Shown here piece after piece: positions 29,559 to 39,007 of a stretch of DNA of 64,000 nucleotides (position 1 is its first letter; each line of letters begins with the position of its first letter). Both the position numbers and the translations under genes were made by a program. The DNA comes from Nitritalea halalkaliphila LW7 (lineage in GTDB: Bacteria > Bacteroidota > Bacteroidia > Cytophagales > Cyclobacteriaceae), in NCBI RefSeq assembly GCF_000265075.1, contig NZ_AJYA01000017.1, forward strand, positions 1 through 64,000, written 5' to 3'. A model generated the notes under the pieces. The model saw only the letters and a program-made list of their open reading frames with translations, was not told where the DNA came from and searched no databases.

Positions 29559-30118
29559 ATGAAATACTTAATCGTTGGCCTCGGAAATATCGGCCCAGAG
29601 TACGAATTGACCCGCCATAACGTCGGTTTTCTCACCTTAGACCGCCTCGCAGACAAGCATCAGTGCAGCTGGAGCTCAAGCCGCCATGCTTTTTACAGCC
29701 ACTTTAGTTATAAATCCCGGCAGTTTCATCTCATCAAGCCCACGACCTACATGAACCTGAGTGGCAAAGCCGTTTCCCACTGGATGGCGGAGCTGAAAAT
29801 AGAGAAAGCCCATGTCTTGGTGGTGGTAGATGATGTGGCCTTGCCTTTCGGCAAATTACGCATGCGCGCCAAGGGGTCCGCAGCAGGCCATAATGGGCTA
29901 AAAAACATCGAGGCGCTTACAGGAGGCCAAGATTACCCCCGGCTAAAGTTTGGGATAGGAGATGATTTCCCGAAGGCAGACAGGTGGACTATGTCCTTGG
30001 ACGCTGGACGCAGGCAGAAATCGACGCCCTGCCCGAACATATGGACCGTGCCATCGCCATGATCGAAGCTTTCGGCAGCATCGGGATCGTGCACGCCATG
30101 AATCAGTTTAACGACTAA
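29559..30118 (+). CDS. pth: peptidyl-tRNA hydrolase, frameshifted
   Basis: Releases tRNA from stalled peptidyl-tRNAs. The ATG at 29559 gives MKYLIVGLGNIGPEYELTRH, with the catalytic His in RHNVGF. TTYMNLSGKAV, VVVDDVALPFGKLR and GSAAGHNGLKNI follow. The frame derails after GIGDDFPK; a G missing from the run at 29975-29976 restores GRQVDYVLGRWTQAEIDALP and the end at 30118. The corrected length of about 186 residues fits the family. The gene is essential in most bacteria, so a genuine lesion would be surprising. Confidence 0.92.
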
Positions 30119-30127
30119 GTCCTTTTT

Positions 30128-30144
30128 TTTGGCCGAAGGCCAAA
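30128..30144. repeat. 17-nt perfect dyad, TTTGGCC-GAA-GGCCAAA
   Basis: Perfect seven-base arms with a GAA loop closed by C:G on the plus strand, preceded by a T8 run. It lies 10 bp after the pth stop. The T run is 5' of the stem, so this is not an intrinsic terminator for pth. Confidence 0.8.
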
Positions 30145-30239
30145 GATGAAAAAGCAGCAGGGAAAGCAGGAGGGAAAGCTACAGGGATTTTGTTTTCTGG
30201 ATTCCAAGCGCTTTCTTTGTAGGAAAAGAAGTTTACACC

Positions 30240-30345
30240 TTTATAAAGAAGAGGCGAGAGAACAGGCTCCATGACCCTCTGGCAACCGGCCGTTCGCGTC
30301 CAAGGTGCCACATCCTGCCCCCTATCCGGGAACTATAAACGGGTC
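30240..30345 (+). ncRNA. SAM riboswitch (S-box type) ahead of metZ
   Basis: The leader of metZ contains the S-box hallmarks in order: GGCTCCATGACCCTCTGGC, AACCGG, a hairpin arm with its AAGGTGCCA return, CATCCTGCC, and a closing helix formed by TTTATA near 30240 and ATAAA near 30335. S-box RNAs bind S-adenosylmethionine and shut off methionine genes. The downstream O-succinylhomoserine sulfhydrylase gene fits. Whether it works by termination or by blocking translation is not evident, as no T-run terminator was seen before 30407. Confidence 0.85.
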
Positions 30346-30406
30346 AATGCGCTATAGATGCACGGGGCGATGGTCTTTATACCGATTACGTAAGAACCCT
30401 GAATTT

Positions 30407-31564
30407 ATGGCACATTTCGAAACACAGGCGATTCGCGCAGGCGCGCAGCCTTCTAATGCAGCAGGACATTCCAGTCCCATCCATCTCACTTCCAGCTTTA
30501 CTTTCGACTCCGCCGAGCAAGCACGAGCCCTCTTTGCGGAGGAGCAGGAAGGGCAGATTTATTCCCGCTATGCGAACCCGAACACCAGCTCCCTGCTCGA
30601 AAAGGTCTGCTTAGCAGAAGGCACCGAGGATGGCATGGTGACCGCTTCAGGCATGGCCGCGATGTTCGGAAGTATCGCCGCACTGCTTAGCCAGGGCGAC
30701 CATATTTTAGCCTCGCGCTCCCTGTTCGGTTCCACGCACCAGCTGCTAACCCGCGTCTTTCCGCGCTGGGGGATTACCTCCACCTATGGGGACATTGCAG
30801 ATTATAAGAACTGGGCCGCTCTCCTGAAGCCGACCACCAAGATGCTCTTTTTAGAGACTCCTTCAAACCCAGGATTGGAATTAATCGACTTAGAATGGGC
30901 GGGGAACTTTGCACGGGAGCATGGGCTTATTTTGGTGGTGGACAACTGTTTCGCTACACCTTATCTGCAGCAGCCGGCGAAATGGGGTGCCCATTTGGTC
31001 ACGCATAGTGCTACCAAATTTATCGACGGACAGGGTCGCGTGCTGGGGGGATTGATTTTAGGAAGTAAGGAGCTGATCGAACAGGTACGTTTCTTTGCCC
31101 GGCATACGGGCCCTTCCATCTCGCCCTTTAATGCCTGGATACTGGATAAAAGTATGGAGACCTTAGCGGTACGAATGGACCGCCACTGTGAGAATGCCCT
31201 AAAAATAGCGCGGCATTTCGAGGGGCATGCCAAAATAAATCGGGTGAATTATCCGTTTTTAGAAAGTCATCCACAATATGCGGTGGCCGTGAAACAAATG
31301 CGCCATGGTGGGGGTATAGTAACTTTAGATCTGAAGGAAGGAGCAGCAGCGGCGGCGGCCTTTATCGATCGGCTGAAAATGATCAGTTTTACTGCGAATC
31401 TGGGAGACGCCAGAAGTATCGTCACACACCCTGCTTCTACGACTCACAGTAAGTTGAGTCCCGAAGAGCGAGAGCGTGTCCAAATCACGCCAGGCCTGAT
31501 ACGCTTATCGGTAGGCTTGGAGCACGTGGACGATATCATCGCGGATATCGAACAAGCATTATGA
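30407..31564 (+). CDS. metZ: O-succinylhomoserine sulfhydrylase (PLP)
   Basis: Makes homocysteine from an activated homoserine and sulfide. The ATG at 30407 (MAHFETQAIRAGAQPSNAA) is chosen because upstream codons fall in the riboswitch. The Cys/Met PLP fold is evident from YSRYANPNTSSLLEKV, TASGMAAMFGS and the lysine segment HSATKFIDGQGRVLGG, whose DGQGR wording is typical of MetZ rather than MetB or MetY. About 385 residues. It ends overlapping the start of the next gene (ATGA). Confidence 0.9.
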   Translation: MAHFETQAIRAGAQPSNAAGHSSPIHLTSSFTFDSAEQARALFAEEQEGQIYSRYANPNTSSLLEKVCLAEGTEDGMVTASGMAAMFGSIAALLSQGDHILASRSLFGSTHQLLTRVFPRWGITSTYGDIADYKNWAALLKPTTKMLFLETPSNPGLELIDLEWAGNFAREHGLILVVDNCFATPYLQQPAKWGAHLVTHSATKFIDGQGRVLGGLILGSKELIEQVRFFARHTGPSISPFNAWILDKSMETLAVRMDRHCENALKIARHFEGHAKINRVNYPFLESHPQYAVAVKQMRHGGGIVTLDLKEGAAAAAAFIDRLKMISFTANLGDARSIVTHPASTTHSKLSPEERERVQITPGLIRLSVGLEHVDDIIADIEQAL

Positions 31565-32762
31565 TAAAAAAACGTTTTGGTTTTTTCTTGCTATGGGGGC
31601 TCCTTTTGGGAGCCCTTGCTTTCGCACAGCCTGCTCCTGTAGCCTTAGACAGCGTGGAGAATCGCAGCGAGTACCTGCTTTTGGATAAAGGCTTGCAGTT
31701 TCGAATCACCCGCTATGTAAATAGCCTGTATAATTTTGATTTCCGCGAGGCAGATCGCGGATTTAAAGTTTTGGAGTACGAGTACCCGGAGCATCCACTG
31801 CCCTATTTTTTACAGGGGCTTAGCAGCTGGTGGAAAATTTTACCCGATTTAGATAATGAGCGCTATGACGATCGCTTCGTCGGGCAGATGGATGTGGTGA
31901 TCGAAAAAGCGAAGAGCCTACTCAAGCGGGACCCTGAAAATAAGGAGGCCACCTTCTTTTTGGCGGCAGCCTATGGTTTTCAAGGGCGGCTCTATTCGGA
32001 GCGCAGGGCCTGGACGAAGGCCACGCTAGCAGGAAAAAATGCGCTCAAATACCTCAACTTGAGTAAAGATGGCGATGAGGAAATGAGTCCAGAGCTGGTG
32101 CTAGGAGATGCGCTGTTTAATTATTACTCCGTCTGGATTCCAGAGAATTATCCCCTGCTGAAACCCGTAGTCGCCTTTTTCCCAAAGGGCAATAAGGAAA
32201 AAGGAATCGAGCTGCTGGAATATGTGGCCAATAATGCTTTCTATTCCCGGGTAGAAGCGCAGTATTTTTTATACATGCTGTATGCAAATGCGGAGGGCAG
32301 CCCCTTTAAATCTTTGGCGATTACGGATTATCTAATGGATAAGTATCCGAATAATGCCTTTTTTCATCGCTCCCATGCGCGCAACCTCTATACGGTGGGA
32401 AAATGGTACGAGTGCAAGGAGGTGTCTGAAGAAATTCTCCGCCGATTGGATGCCAAGCAGACCGGTTATGAGGCCAATAGCGGGCGTTATGCCGCATTTT
32501 ATATCGCGCAGTACTACGAGCGCAGAAATGACATGCCGCAGGCGAAAGCTTATTACAAGCGCACACTGGCCTTCGGAGAAGAGTCTGAGGCACAGGAAAG
32601 TGGCTACTACCTCTACAGTTTACTGGCCTTAGGAAAAATCGCCACGTCCGAGGCAAAAAAAACGAGGCCAAGTCCTATTTTAATCAGGTGAAGAAGTTTG
32701 CCAAAAGAAAGCATCCCGCCCATAAGGAAGCACGAAATTTTATTAAAAAGAATAAACTTTGA
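31561..32762 (+). CDS. exported TPR-like protein, frameshifted at the end
   Basis: An N-terminal signal peptide (FFLLWGLLLGALAFAQ) precedes a mostly helical domain with loosely repeated 30-40-residue units (YNFDFREADRGFKVLEYEYP, EATFFLAAAYGFQGRLY, KAYYKRTLAFGEES), which suggests tetratricopeptide-like repeats. The frame drifts near the end. An A missing from the eight-A run at 32655-32662 restores SEAKKNEAKSYFNQVKKF and a lysine-rich end at 32762. About 400 residues. Coupled to metZ by a 4-bp overlap. I do not recognise a specific function. Confidence 0.75.
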
Positions 32763-32932
32763 AACGCTTTTCCCGTTTACCAAAGAAGTTCAGCAGGAGA
32801 ATATTTGAATTGGCATAGTTATTGGCTTACATTACCCTGAATGCTTTTGCTGGAGTGCAGGTACGAACAAGAATATTTCGTGTTTACACACCTTTTTCTT
32901 TCCGATTGCTTTAAAATAATATTTATTATACC

Positions 32933-32940
32933 TAACTTTG
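32933..32940 (+). promoter_or_regulatory. -7 box TAACTTTG for lrp
   Basis: TAACTTTG matches the TAnnTTTG consensus, with a TTG element about 24 bases upstream. The lrp ATG is 33 bases downstream of the box. Confidence 0.5.
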
Positions 32941-32972
32941 TACAAGATATTATTCTGTAAATACTTTCATCT

Positions 32973-33455
32973 ATGGATAACAGCGTAAGAGTAAAATTTG
33001 ACAAAATCGACCGTAAAATACTAGAAATTTTACAGGGAAATGCGAAAATAACCAATGCGCAGCTTTCGAAAGATATTGGGCTTTCACCGGCTCCCACCCT
33101 AGAGCGCGTTAAGAAATTAGAACAATCTGGAATCATCCGTAGCTATCATGCGAAATTAGATCCAGAAAAGATCGGCCTCGGGGTAAGTACCTTCGTACTC
33201 GTGACCCTTATCGGACATAATAAAGCTAATATCGATGCCTTCATGACGGAAATTAACACCATCCAAGAGGTTATCGAATGCCATCACATCACCGGTTCTG
33301 GCGATTTTATTCTAAAAATTATTGCAAAAGACATCACTGCCTACCAGAAGTTGATGCTCGAGCAGGTTTCCGAAATTAAAGAGGTAGATTCCATGCAGTC
33401 CATGGTGATTCTTTCCACTTTTAAGGATTCTAAGGTATTACCTATTCCTGCATAA
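32973..33455 (+). CDS. Lrp/AsnC-family transcriptional regulator
   Basis: A 160-residue regulator. The N-terminal HTH (DRKILEILQGNAKITNAQLS, then PAPTLERVKKLEQSGII) is followed by a RAM/AsnC ligand-binding domain (STFVLVTLIGHNKANI, IEVIECHHITGSGDFILKI-like segment near 90-110). Such proteins sense amino acids. The gene is monocistronic, with its own promoter and terminator. Targets are unknown, though methionine genes lie just upstream. Confidence 0.93.
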   Translation: MDNSVRVKFDKIDRKILEILQGNAKITNAQLSKDIGLSPAPTLERVKKLEQSGIIRSYHAKLDPEKIGLGVSTFVLVTLIGHNKANIDAFMTEINTIQEVIECHHITGSGDFILKIIAKDITAYQKLMLEQVSEIKEVDSMQSMVILSTFKDSKVLPIPA

Positions 33456-33480
33456 AAGTCGCTTAGCGCGCACCCACACA

Positions 33481-33510
33481 AGCATGGTCTCCCGATCATG
33501 CTTTTTTTTT
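33481..33510 (+). terminator. intrinsic terminator after lrp
   Basis: AGCATG and CATGCT form a stem around a ten-base loop, followed by nine T. Confidence 0.8.
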
Positions 33511-33523
33511 ATGTACTTTTGCA

Positions 33524-33531
33524 GGGCGAAA
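33524..33531 (+). promoter_or_regulatory. -7 box TACTTTTG for the Nudix-MATE genes
   Basis: TACTTTTG lies 40 bases upstream of the Nudix ATG, right after the lrp terminator. Confidence 0.45.
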
Positions 33532-33570
33532 GGACTGCGCCCCTACCGCAGTACTGGAACCCCTGACCCT

Positions 33571-34126
33571 ATGGCACCGACAAAAGAAGAAAATCCCTGG
33601 ATCTGCCAGGAAAAAAAAACCGTATTTGAAAATCCCTGGATCCGCGTTGAAAACCATCAGGTACTGAATCCTGCCGGAAAACCCGCCGAATACGGCAAGG
33701 TCTGTTTTAAAAACCGCGCGATCGGCATTTTGCCCATCGATGAGGAGGGTTACACCTACCTGGTAGGGCAGTACCGCTACACGACGGAGGGCTATTCCTG
33801 GGAGATTCCTATGGGAGGTGGCCCCTTAGAAGAAGCCCCTTTGGCGCGCCGCCAAAAGAGAGCTAAAAGAGGAAACCGGTCTGACAGCGGACAGCTGGAC
33901 CCTGCTCATGGAAGTGCATACCTCTAACTCCGCCACCGACGAAGTGGGCCTGATCTATGTGGCCGAAGGGCTACATGCCGGCACCCCCGAGGCAGAAGAA
34001 ACCGAAATCCTACAGGTACGCCGACTCCCCCTGCGGGAAGCCGTACAGTGGGTCCTCGAAGGAAAAATTACAGACGCTATTTCCGTATGTGGGCTGCTGC
34101 GCGTAGCCCGCGATTACGCTATATAA
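33571..34126 (+). CDS. Nudix hydrolase (ADP-ribose pyrophosphatase-like), frameshifted
   Basis: About 185 residues from the ATG at 33571 (MAPTKEENPWICQEKKTV). YTYLVGQYRYTTEGYSWEIP is typical of ADP-sugar pyrophosphatases. The Nudix box is split: GGGPLEEAPL is in the first frame, and AAKRELKEETGL in another frame that continues to 34126. Strict Nudix spacing (G-x5-E-x7-RE) implies one surplus base near 33847, unlike all other breaks in the window, which are losses. This base lies in the centre of a perfect dyad. It is 8 bp upstream of the MATE gene. Confidence 0.85.
33840..33856. repeat. 17-nt perfect dyad, TTTGGCG-CGC-CGCCAAA (intragenic)
   Basis: Perfect seven-base arms inside the Nudix box coding region. 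The innermost pair is G:C, differing from the C:G of most copies. The Nudix frameshift falls in its three-base centre. Confidence 0.75.
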
Positions 34127-34133
34127 GATCAAC

Positions 34134-35514
34134 ATGCTTGGTATTCAGAACTTTAGGCAGCATAGCTCCAAAACATTTTTACTCGCTTACCCCGTGATGC
34201 TCAGCCAGCTCGGGCAGGTACTCGTGGGCGTGGCTGACAGTATGATGGTGGGCCGACTGGGGGCAGAACCGCTCGCAGCGGCTTCTCTCGCCAACAGTAT
34301 TTTCTTCGTGGTGCTGATGTTCGGAATCGGAATCTCCATGGCCATCACACCCCTGGTAGCGATGGCAGATGGGCGCGGACGCAATAAACGCATCGCCCGC
34401 CTCTTCCGGCATGGCTTCGTCATCAACTTAGGTGCAGGGATCGTTTTGCTCCTCTTTATTTTACTCTCCAGCCCACTGCTGCTTCACCTGAACCAGCCAG
34501 AAGCTGTCGTGGAAATGGCCATACCCTATCTGGCCATCATCACCTTCTCGCTACTGCCCTTTATGGTGTTCCAGACCTTCAAGCAGTTCACCGAAGGCCT
34601 CTCCCAGACCAAGCAAGCCATGTACATTACCCTAGTCTGTAATGCGCTCAACGTATTCCTGAACTGGCTGTTGATTTACGGCAACTGGGCGCCCCAGAGC
34701 TGGGACTAAATGGCGCCGGCTGGGCCACGCTCATCTCCCGCATCCTGATGGCCCTGATGATCGCCTACTACGTGTGGTGGTCGCCGCGCTATAAAACGTA
34801 TCACATCAACTTTCGCTTTGAGCGCTTCAGCTTCCCGATGGTCAGCAAAATGCTCCAAATCGGCATCCCCACCGGCTTTCAATTTATCTTTGAGGTAGGA
34901 GCCTTCTCCACCGCCGCCATTATGATGGGCTGGATCGGGGTGAATGCCCTAGCCAGCCATCAGATTGCCATTAACCTGGCCTCCATCAGCTACATGATGG
35001 CCTCAGGACTTTCTGCCGCAGCCATGGTGCGCGTAGGGAACCAGCTGGGACAGCGGGACATCCCCGGTCTGCGTGATGCTGGCTTCACGGTTTTCCTGAT
35101 GACCGCCGCCTTTATGAGTTTATCTGCCGTCTGCCTGATCCTGCTGCGGGAGTTTTTGCCATCGCTTTACATCGACGATCAGCAGGTCATTCAGATGAGC
35201 GCCAGCCTACTTATCATCGCCGGCATGTTCCAGCTCTCGGACGGCATACAGGTCGTGGGCCTAGGGGCACTGCGCGGGATGGCGGACGTTAAAATTCCCA
35301 CCATCGTGACACTGATCGCCTACTGGGTGATCGGCCTGCCGCTGGGCTATTTCTTTGCCTTCCACCTCGGCATGGAAGAAAAAGGCGTCTGGTATGGCCT
35401 CTTGACAGGCTCAGCTTGACCGCCTGCGGACTTCTTTACCGTTTTCATAGCCTGAGTAAGCGTTTGGCTAGCGCCAAAGAATTACCAAAAGTGAATCCCG
35501 AGCTGATGCATTAA
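34134..35514 (+). CDS. MATE-family multidrug exporter, frameshifted twice
   Basis: A 12-helix cation-coupled exporter. The start MLGIQNFRQHSSKTFLLAYP is followed by VMLSQLGQVLVGVADSMMVG and ISMAITPLVA, then repeated half-motifs (IGIPTGFQFIFEVGAFS, LASHQIAINLASISYMMA) typical of the NorM/DinF clade. The first break is a missing G at 34687-34689, which restores YGNWGAPELGLNGAGWATL. The second is a missing C at 35410, restoring TGLSLTACGLLYRFHSLSKR and ending at 35514. Corrected length is about 460 residues. The substrate is unknown. Confidence 0.9.
35463..35478. repeat. 16-nt dyad TTTGGC-TAGC-GCCAAA inside the MATE gene
   Basis: Six-base perfect arms, four-base centre, within the last codons of the exporter gene (Leu-Ala-Ser-Ala-Lys). 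Confidence 0.45.
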
Positions 35515-35526
35515 ACCACTGGGCAC

Positions 35527-36426
35527 CTACGAAATCGGCAGCACCGAACGCACCTCTTGCTCCATCTCGCCTAGCCCACTCAGCTGCATGCGTACACGGT
35601 CACCGGCGCGTAAAAATCGCGGAGGCTGTAGGCCCATCCCTACTCCTGCTGGAGTTCCCGTAGCGATGATATCTCCTGGTAAAAGACGCATGTAGCTTGA
35701 AATTTCCGCAATCAAGGCCGGCACATCCAGTAGCATCTGCGCTGTACTGGCCTCCTGCCGTAGCTTACCATTCACCCAAGTGCGCACCTCGAAACGCTCG
35801 TTTTCAGCTGCCCGCGCTGGCTCTAGCAGAACAGGTCCCATAGGTGCGAAACCATCATAGCTTTTGCCCTTCACCCACTGCCCTTTACGCTCCAGCTGCC
35901 ATGCACGCTCACTGACATCATTCAGGATGCTGTAACCTGCGATATAGGCAGCCGCCTCTTGTGCTTGAATCGCGATCCCCTCTCGCCCGATGACCACGGC
36001 CAGCTCAGCTTCATAGTCCAGTTTTTCAGCCCCTAAAGGCAGTGGAATCGCATCGAAAGGACCTGAGAGGGAGGTGCTGGCTTTCATAAACAAAATCGGC
36101 CTCTCCGGAGCCTGCATCTGCACTTCAGCGGCATGTGCAGCATAATTTAGGCCCACAGCGATGAGCTTAGAAGGACGCGCTACCGGTGCGCCGAGGCGCA
36201 AAGTCGCCGCCGCTGCTTCCGTCCAGATGGCTCCTGTTTCCAAGCGCTCCCGCAACCAGCGGAAACCTCCTGCACGAAAAAACGACTCCCCATAATCCCC
36301 TCCCGGTAGCTGCTCCCCTTTGAGCAGATGCGCGCTGCCGCCGAGAAAAAGTCCAGGCTGCTCTTGCCCGAAAGGGCCTAATCGTATCAGTCGAAGACGC
36401 TCTACTTTTTGTCTTTGCTCCTGCAT
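35527..36426 (-). CDS. fumarylacetoacetate hydrolase family protein
   Basis: A 299-residue FAH-fold enzyme. The C-terminal catalytic domain includes KLIAVGLNYAAHAAEVQ, ILFMKASTSLSGP, LDYEAELAVVIGREG (metal-binding Glu residues), FAPMGPVLL and GDIIATGTPAGVGMG. Members hydrolyse or decarboxylate acylpyruvates and 2-oxo-hept-ene-dioates, so the substrate cannot be fixed from sequence. It lies tail-to-tail with the MATE gene and head-to-head with the AraC gene. Confidence 0.9.
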   Translation of the reverse strand: MQEQRQKVERLRLIRLGPFGQEQPGLFLGGSAHLLKGEQLPGGDYGESFFRAGGFRWLRERLETGAIWTEAAAATLRLGAPVARPSKLIAVGLNYAAHAAEVQMQAPERPILFMKASTSLSGPFDAIPLPLGAEKLDYEAELAVVIGREGIAIQAQEAAAYIAGYSILNDVSERAWQLERKGQWVKGKSYDGFAPMGPVLLEPARAAENERFEVRTWVNGKLRQEASTAQMLLDVPALIAEISSYMRLLPGDIIATGTPAGVGMGLQPPRFLRAGDRVRMQLSGLGEMEQEVRSVLPIS

Positions 36427-36593
36427 AGGCGCTGAATTCCTTGTTCGTTGTTAGGTGTTCCTTAGCCTTCGAAACTACGAGGATTTGTCCGAAGGGGCAA
36501 GGATATCCCGAGCCTATTCAGCTAAATAAAGATAGCTGTAAAGATAAATCCCGCTCCCTGCGCTCGAAGCATGGCGCTTCAGGGCGAAAATCC

Positions 36594-36601
36594 TATCTTC
36601 G
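36594..36601 (+). promoter_or_regulatory. -7-like box TATCTTCG for the AraC gene
   Basis: A TAnnTTTG variant with C in the seventh position, 20 bases ahead of the proposed ATG. The same octamer occurs upstream of the M24 peptidase gene near 47953. Confidence 0.35.
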
Positions 36602-36620
36602 CATCAAGAAACATACCTGC

Positions 36621-37582
36621 ATGTCAGCTTTTACTCGCCCTTCCCGTCCCTTTTTTCCGGCACTGTACCGGCAAGAACCTCTCGAGGAGGCCTCCTACTT
36701 TTCCCAGGACTTCCAGGTGCTGGCCTGCGCTTTTTGTTTTGTCCCGCCGGCCCCTACTGGCTCTTCGTAGGCGGTCGCTTCCATGTACTGCGGGAGGACA
36801 GTATGTTCGTTTGTGATCGAAATCTTTCTATTTTCCTTAAAAACCCCTTAAAAGGAAAGCAAAAGAAAGAAAAAGAAAGTGATTTACCCCCTAAAAAGAA
36901 AGCAAACGAACAAAAAGGAAAGCAAACGAACATGGGAGCCGTGCAGGCCTTGCATCTCATCGAGGTCAGTGATGAGGCCTTGCTTAGCCTCCCGCAGTGG
37001 GGTGCGAGCTTACAGCCTTTGGCCCAACAGGCCCGCGAGCAAGCACTTTGGGCCCGTCGCATAGCGTATTCGGAGGAGCGCTTCGTCCGCCTACTCGACC
37101 TTCCCGGCTGGCTAGAGGAAGCCCAGCCCGCCGCCTTTCCCCAGCTCCAGTTTTTTCAGGCGCTATTTGATTGGCAGCAGGCCCTTTCGGATTCCTCGAC
37201 CGATCTGCTGGCGACGGAAGATCGCCGTTGGCTGGTTCCCTTTCACCAAGAGCCACGGCTTTTACGCGTCTATGAGCGCTTGCTTCAGGGCTTCGATACG
37301 GGCATTGAGCTGGCGGAGCTGGCGGAGGAGATCGGCATGCAGTATGCGGCTTTTAGTCGTTTTGTAGGTCAGGCCTCCGGCCAAAGCCTCAGCAAGGTGC
37401 TGCTTGCCTTGCGTATCGCCTTTGCGCAAACCTGCCTCCTCGAGCGGCCAGAACTCACCATAGCCGAAGTAGCACAAAGCGCAGGCTTCAGCAATTTAAG
37501 TAACTTCAATCGTCTTTTTCTGCGAGAAACAGGGCGGACGCCGAGTGGTTTTGCTGCTGGAAAAAGAAAGGTAATTTTTTAA
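36621..37582 (+). CDS. AraC-family regulator with lysine-rich linker, frameshifted
   Basis: The ATG at 36621 (MSAFTRPSRPFFPALYRQEP) begins an N-terminal region that continues in a second frame (PAGPYWLFVGGRFHVL). A T lost around 36730-36741 would join them. A lysine/glutamate-rich linker (about residues 75-105) follows, then a helical segment and a C-terminal AraC double helix-turn-helix (IELAELAEEIGMQYAAFSRF and TIAEVAQSAGFSNLSNFNRL, ending TGRTPSGF). The linker is encoded by an A-rich tract with a 14-bp direct repeat at 36899 and 36919. The stop falls at the edge of the heptamer array. The ligand and targets are unknown. Confidence 0.75.
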
Positions 37583-37871
37583 TGGTTAATGGTTGATGGT
37601 TGATGGTGAATGGTGAATGGTGAATGGTTAATGGTTAATGGTGAATGGTTGATGGTTGATGGTGAATGGTTGATGGTGAATGGTTGATGACGTTAATTGT
37701 CCTGCGTTGATGCGGATTTATCGTCTTTCTTACTTGACGCTAAAGCCGCCAAACTACCCCAAAATCCGCCGCCATGCCGCTCGAAATTTAAGGATTCTCC
37801 CGTTTTCGTCCTCACATATTCCGCGTTTAAATAATTAACAATTTACCATTTACCATCAACCATTAAAAAAA
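37575..37871. repeat. heptamer tandem array with inverted short end (MITE-like)
   Basis: From 37581, about fifteen consecutive 7-bp units of RATGGTK run to about 37685. Successive junctions are only T|A, T|G or G|A. About 155 bp of non-repetitive, non-coding sequence follow. At 37849-37867 there are three units in the opposite orientation (ACCATTTACCATCAACCATT). Both outer ends read TTTTTTAATGG into the element, so the whole may be one inverted-ended unit or a long hairpin. It fills the gap between the convergent AraC and propeller-lipoprotein genes. It has no open reading frame and is not a CRISPR. Confidence 0.8.
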
Positions 37872-37874
37872 CGT

Positions 37875-39007
37875 TTATTCCGCTGGCATCCAAAACTCCT
37901 CCTGCGCGATCTTGAAAAGACCATTTCGCGTGGCGATGTGCACAAAACCGTCAAATAAGGCCACATCCGTAAGCTGTAAATTTTCTAAGCCTTCTGTATT
38001 CAAACGGGTGAGGACAGCGCTTTCTCCTTGACCTTCTAGCTCAAACAACTCATCGACACCCGTCCAAACGAGGATGCGATCCTCCACTACGCGCACACCA
38101 CGCAGCGTGTTGTTCGCAAACATAGGCTCCAGGTCTAGGACATTGCCGGAGGCAGAGCGGAAAAGCCCTTCCTCACTCAGCACCAAACGGCTGCCATCGG
38201 TAAAGGTATCTGTACCTAAAACAACAAAACGACGTAAATCTTCGAATACAGGCGTCACCTCACCCGTCTCCGTAAGTAGAAAACTACTCTGACGGCCCGC
38301 CACGCCAGCTGATATCAGCCAGCCCGTCTCCAGAGCGAAAACCGAATAGAGCTCGGTAATCGGCATATCTTCGAAACGGTACTGCAGAAGTATTCTGTTC
38401 ATCACAGGAACTTCCTGATTAATGACAGGCAAGCGCCCTGACTGAGCATCCACCTCCACTAAAAAGACGCGGTCCTCCAAAGAAGAGCCTCCGAGCGGAT
38501 CCACCCAGCTGGAAAGCACCACATTCCCCTGGACACCAAAAGAAGGCAGCCCAAACCAGCCTGGATTCAACTGATAGTTAGCGGGATGATCGGGAATAGT
38601 TAGGGCATCCAAGCGCAAAACATCCAAGCTGTTATAGTCTTCATTTGCGATGGCCAGTAAGCTAGCGCGCGTGTCTAGTGCACCTATCGATAAAAACTCT
38701 CCATGCGCCTGACCGAAACGCATATCAAAGGCACGCAATGAAAACTGCTCTTGAGTGCCTGCTGCACTAAAGAATCCCGGCGTAAGGCGTTCGAGTACAA
38801 CAGGCGGTCTCCCTGTAGGGTCAGGTTGGCGACGTGCCCACGCTCCCAGTTGAAGTTGGGTAAGCGAATAAAACGTGCCTCCTGCTCTTGCTCTGGAAGA
38901 ACATCTTCAGACTCCTGACACGAACTCAAGCCACCGAAAAGGAGAAGGCCACAGGTTGCCAAAACGGAAAATCGACGGAATGGCAAGGGGTTAACGCATA
39001 CTTTCAT
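37875..39007 (-). CDS. secreted propeller-like lipoprotein, frameshifted
   Basis: An N-terminal lipoprotein signal (CGLLLFGGLSSCQESED, Cys about 30) precedes repeated beta-strand segments such as LLAIANEDYNSLDVLRLD, WVDPLGGSSLEDRVFLVEV, LVLSEEGLFRSASGNVLDL and DGFVHIATRNGLFKI, which suggest a beta-propeller. The first frame ends early. A C missing from the run complementary to 38786-38787 restores NALTPGFFSAAGTQEQFSLR and joins the fragments (about 377 residues). No enzymatic motif was recognised; it could be a surface-binding protein. It is probably expressed alone. Confidence 0.72.

Noticed and set aside
30123-30144. Dyad and T8 run after pth as an intrinsic terminator
   Set aside because: The T run is before the stem on the plus strand, and on the minus strand the stem is followed by A residues. 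An intrinsic terminator needs T after the stem.
37581-37690. Possible CRISPR array
   Set aside because: Units are 7 bp and contiguous, with no unique spacers of uniform length, and no cas gene is near. It is a tandem heptamer tract.
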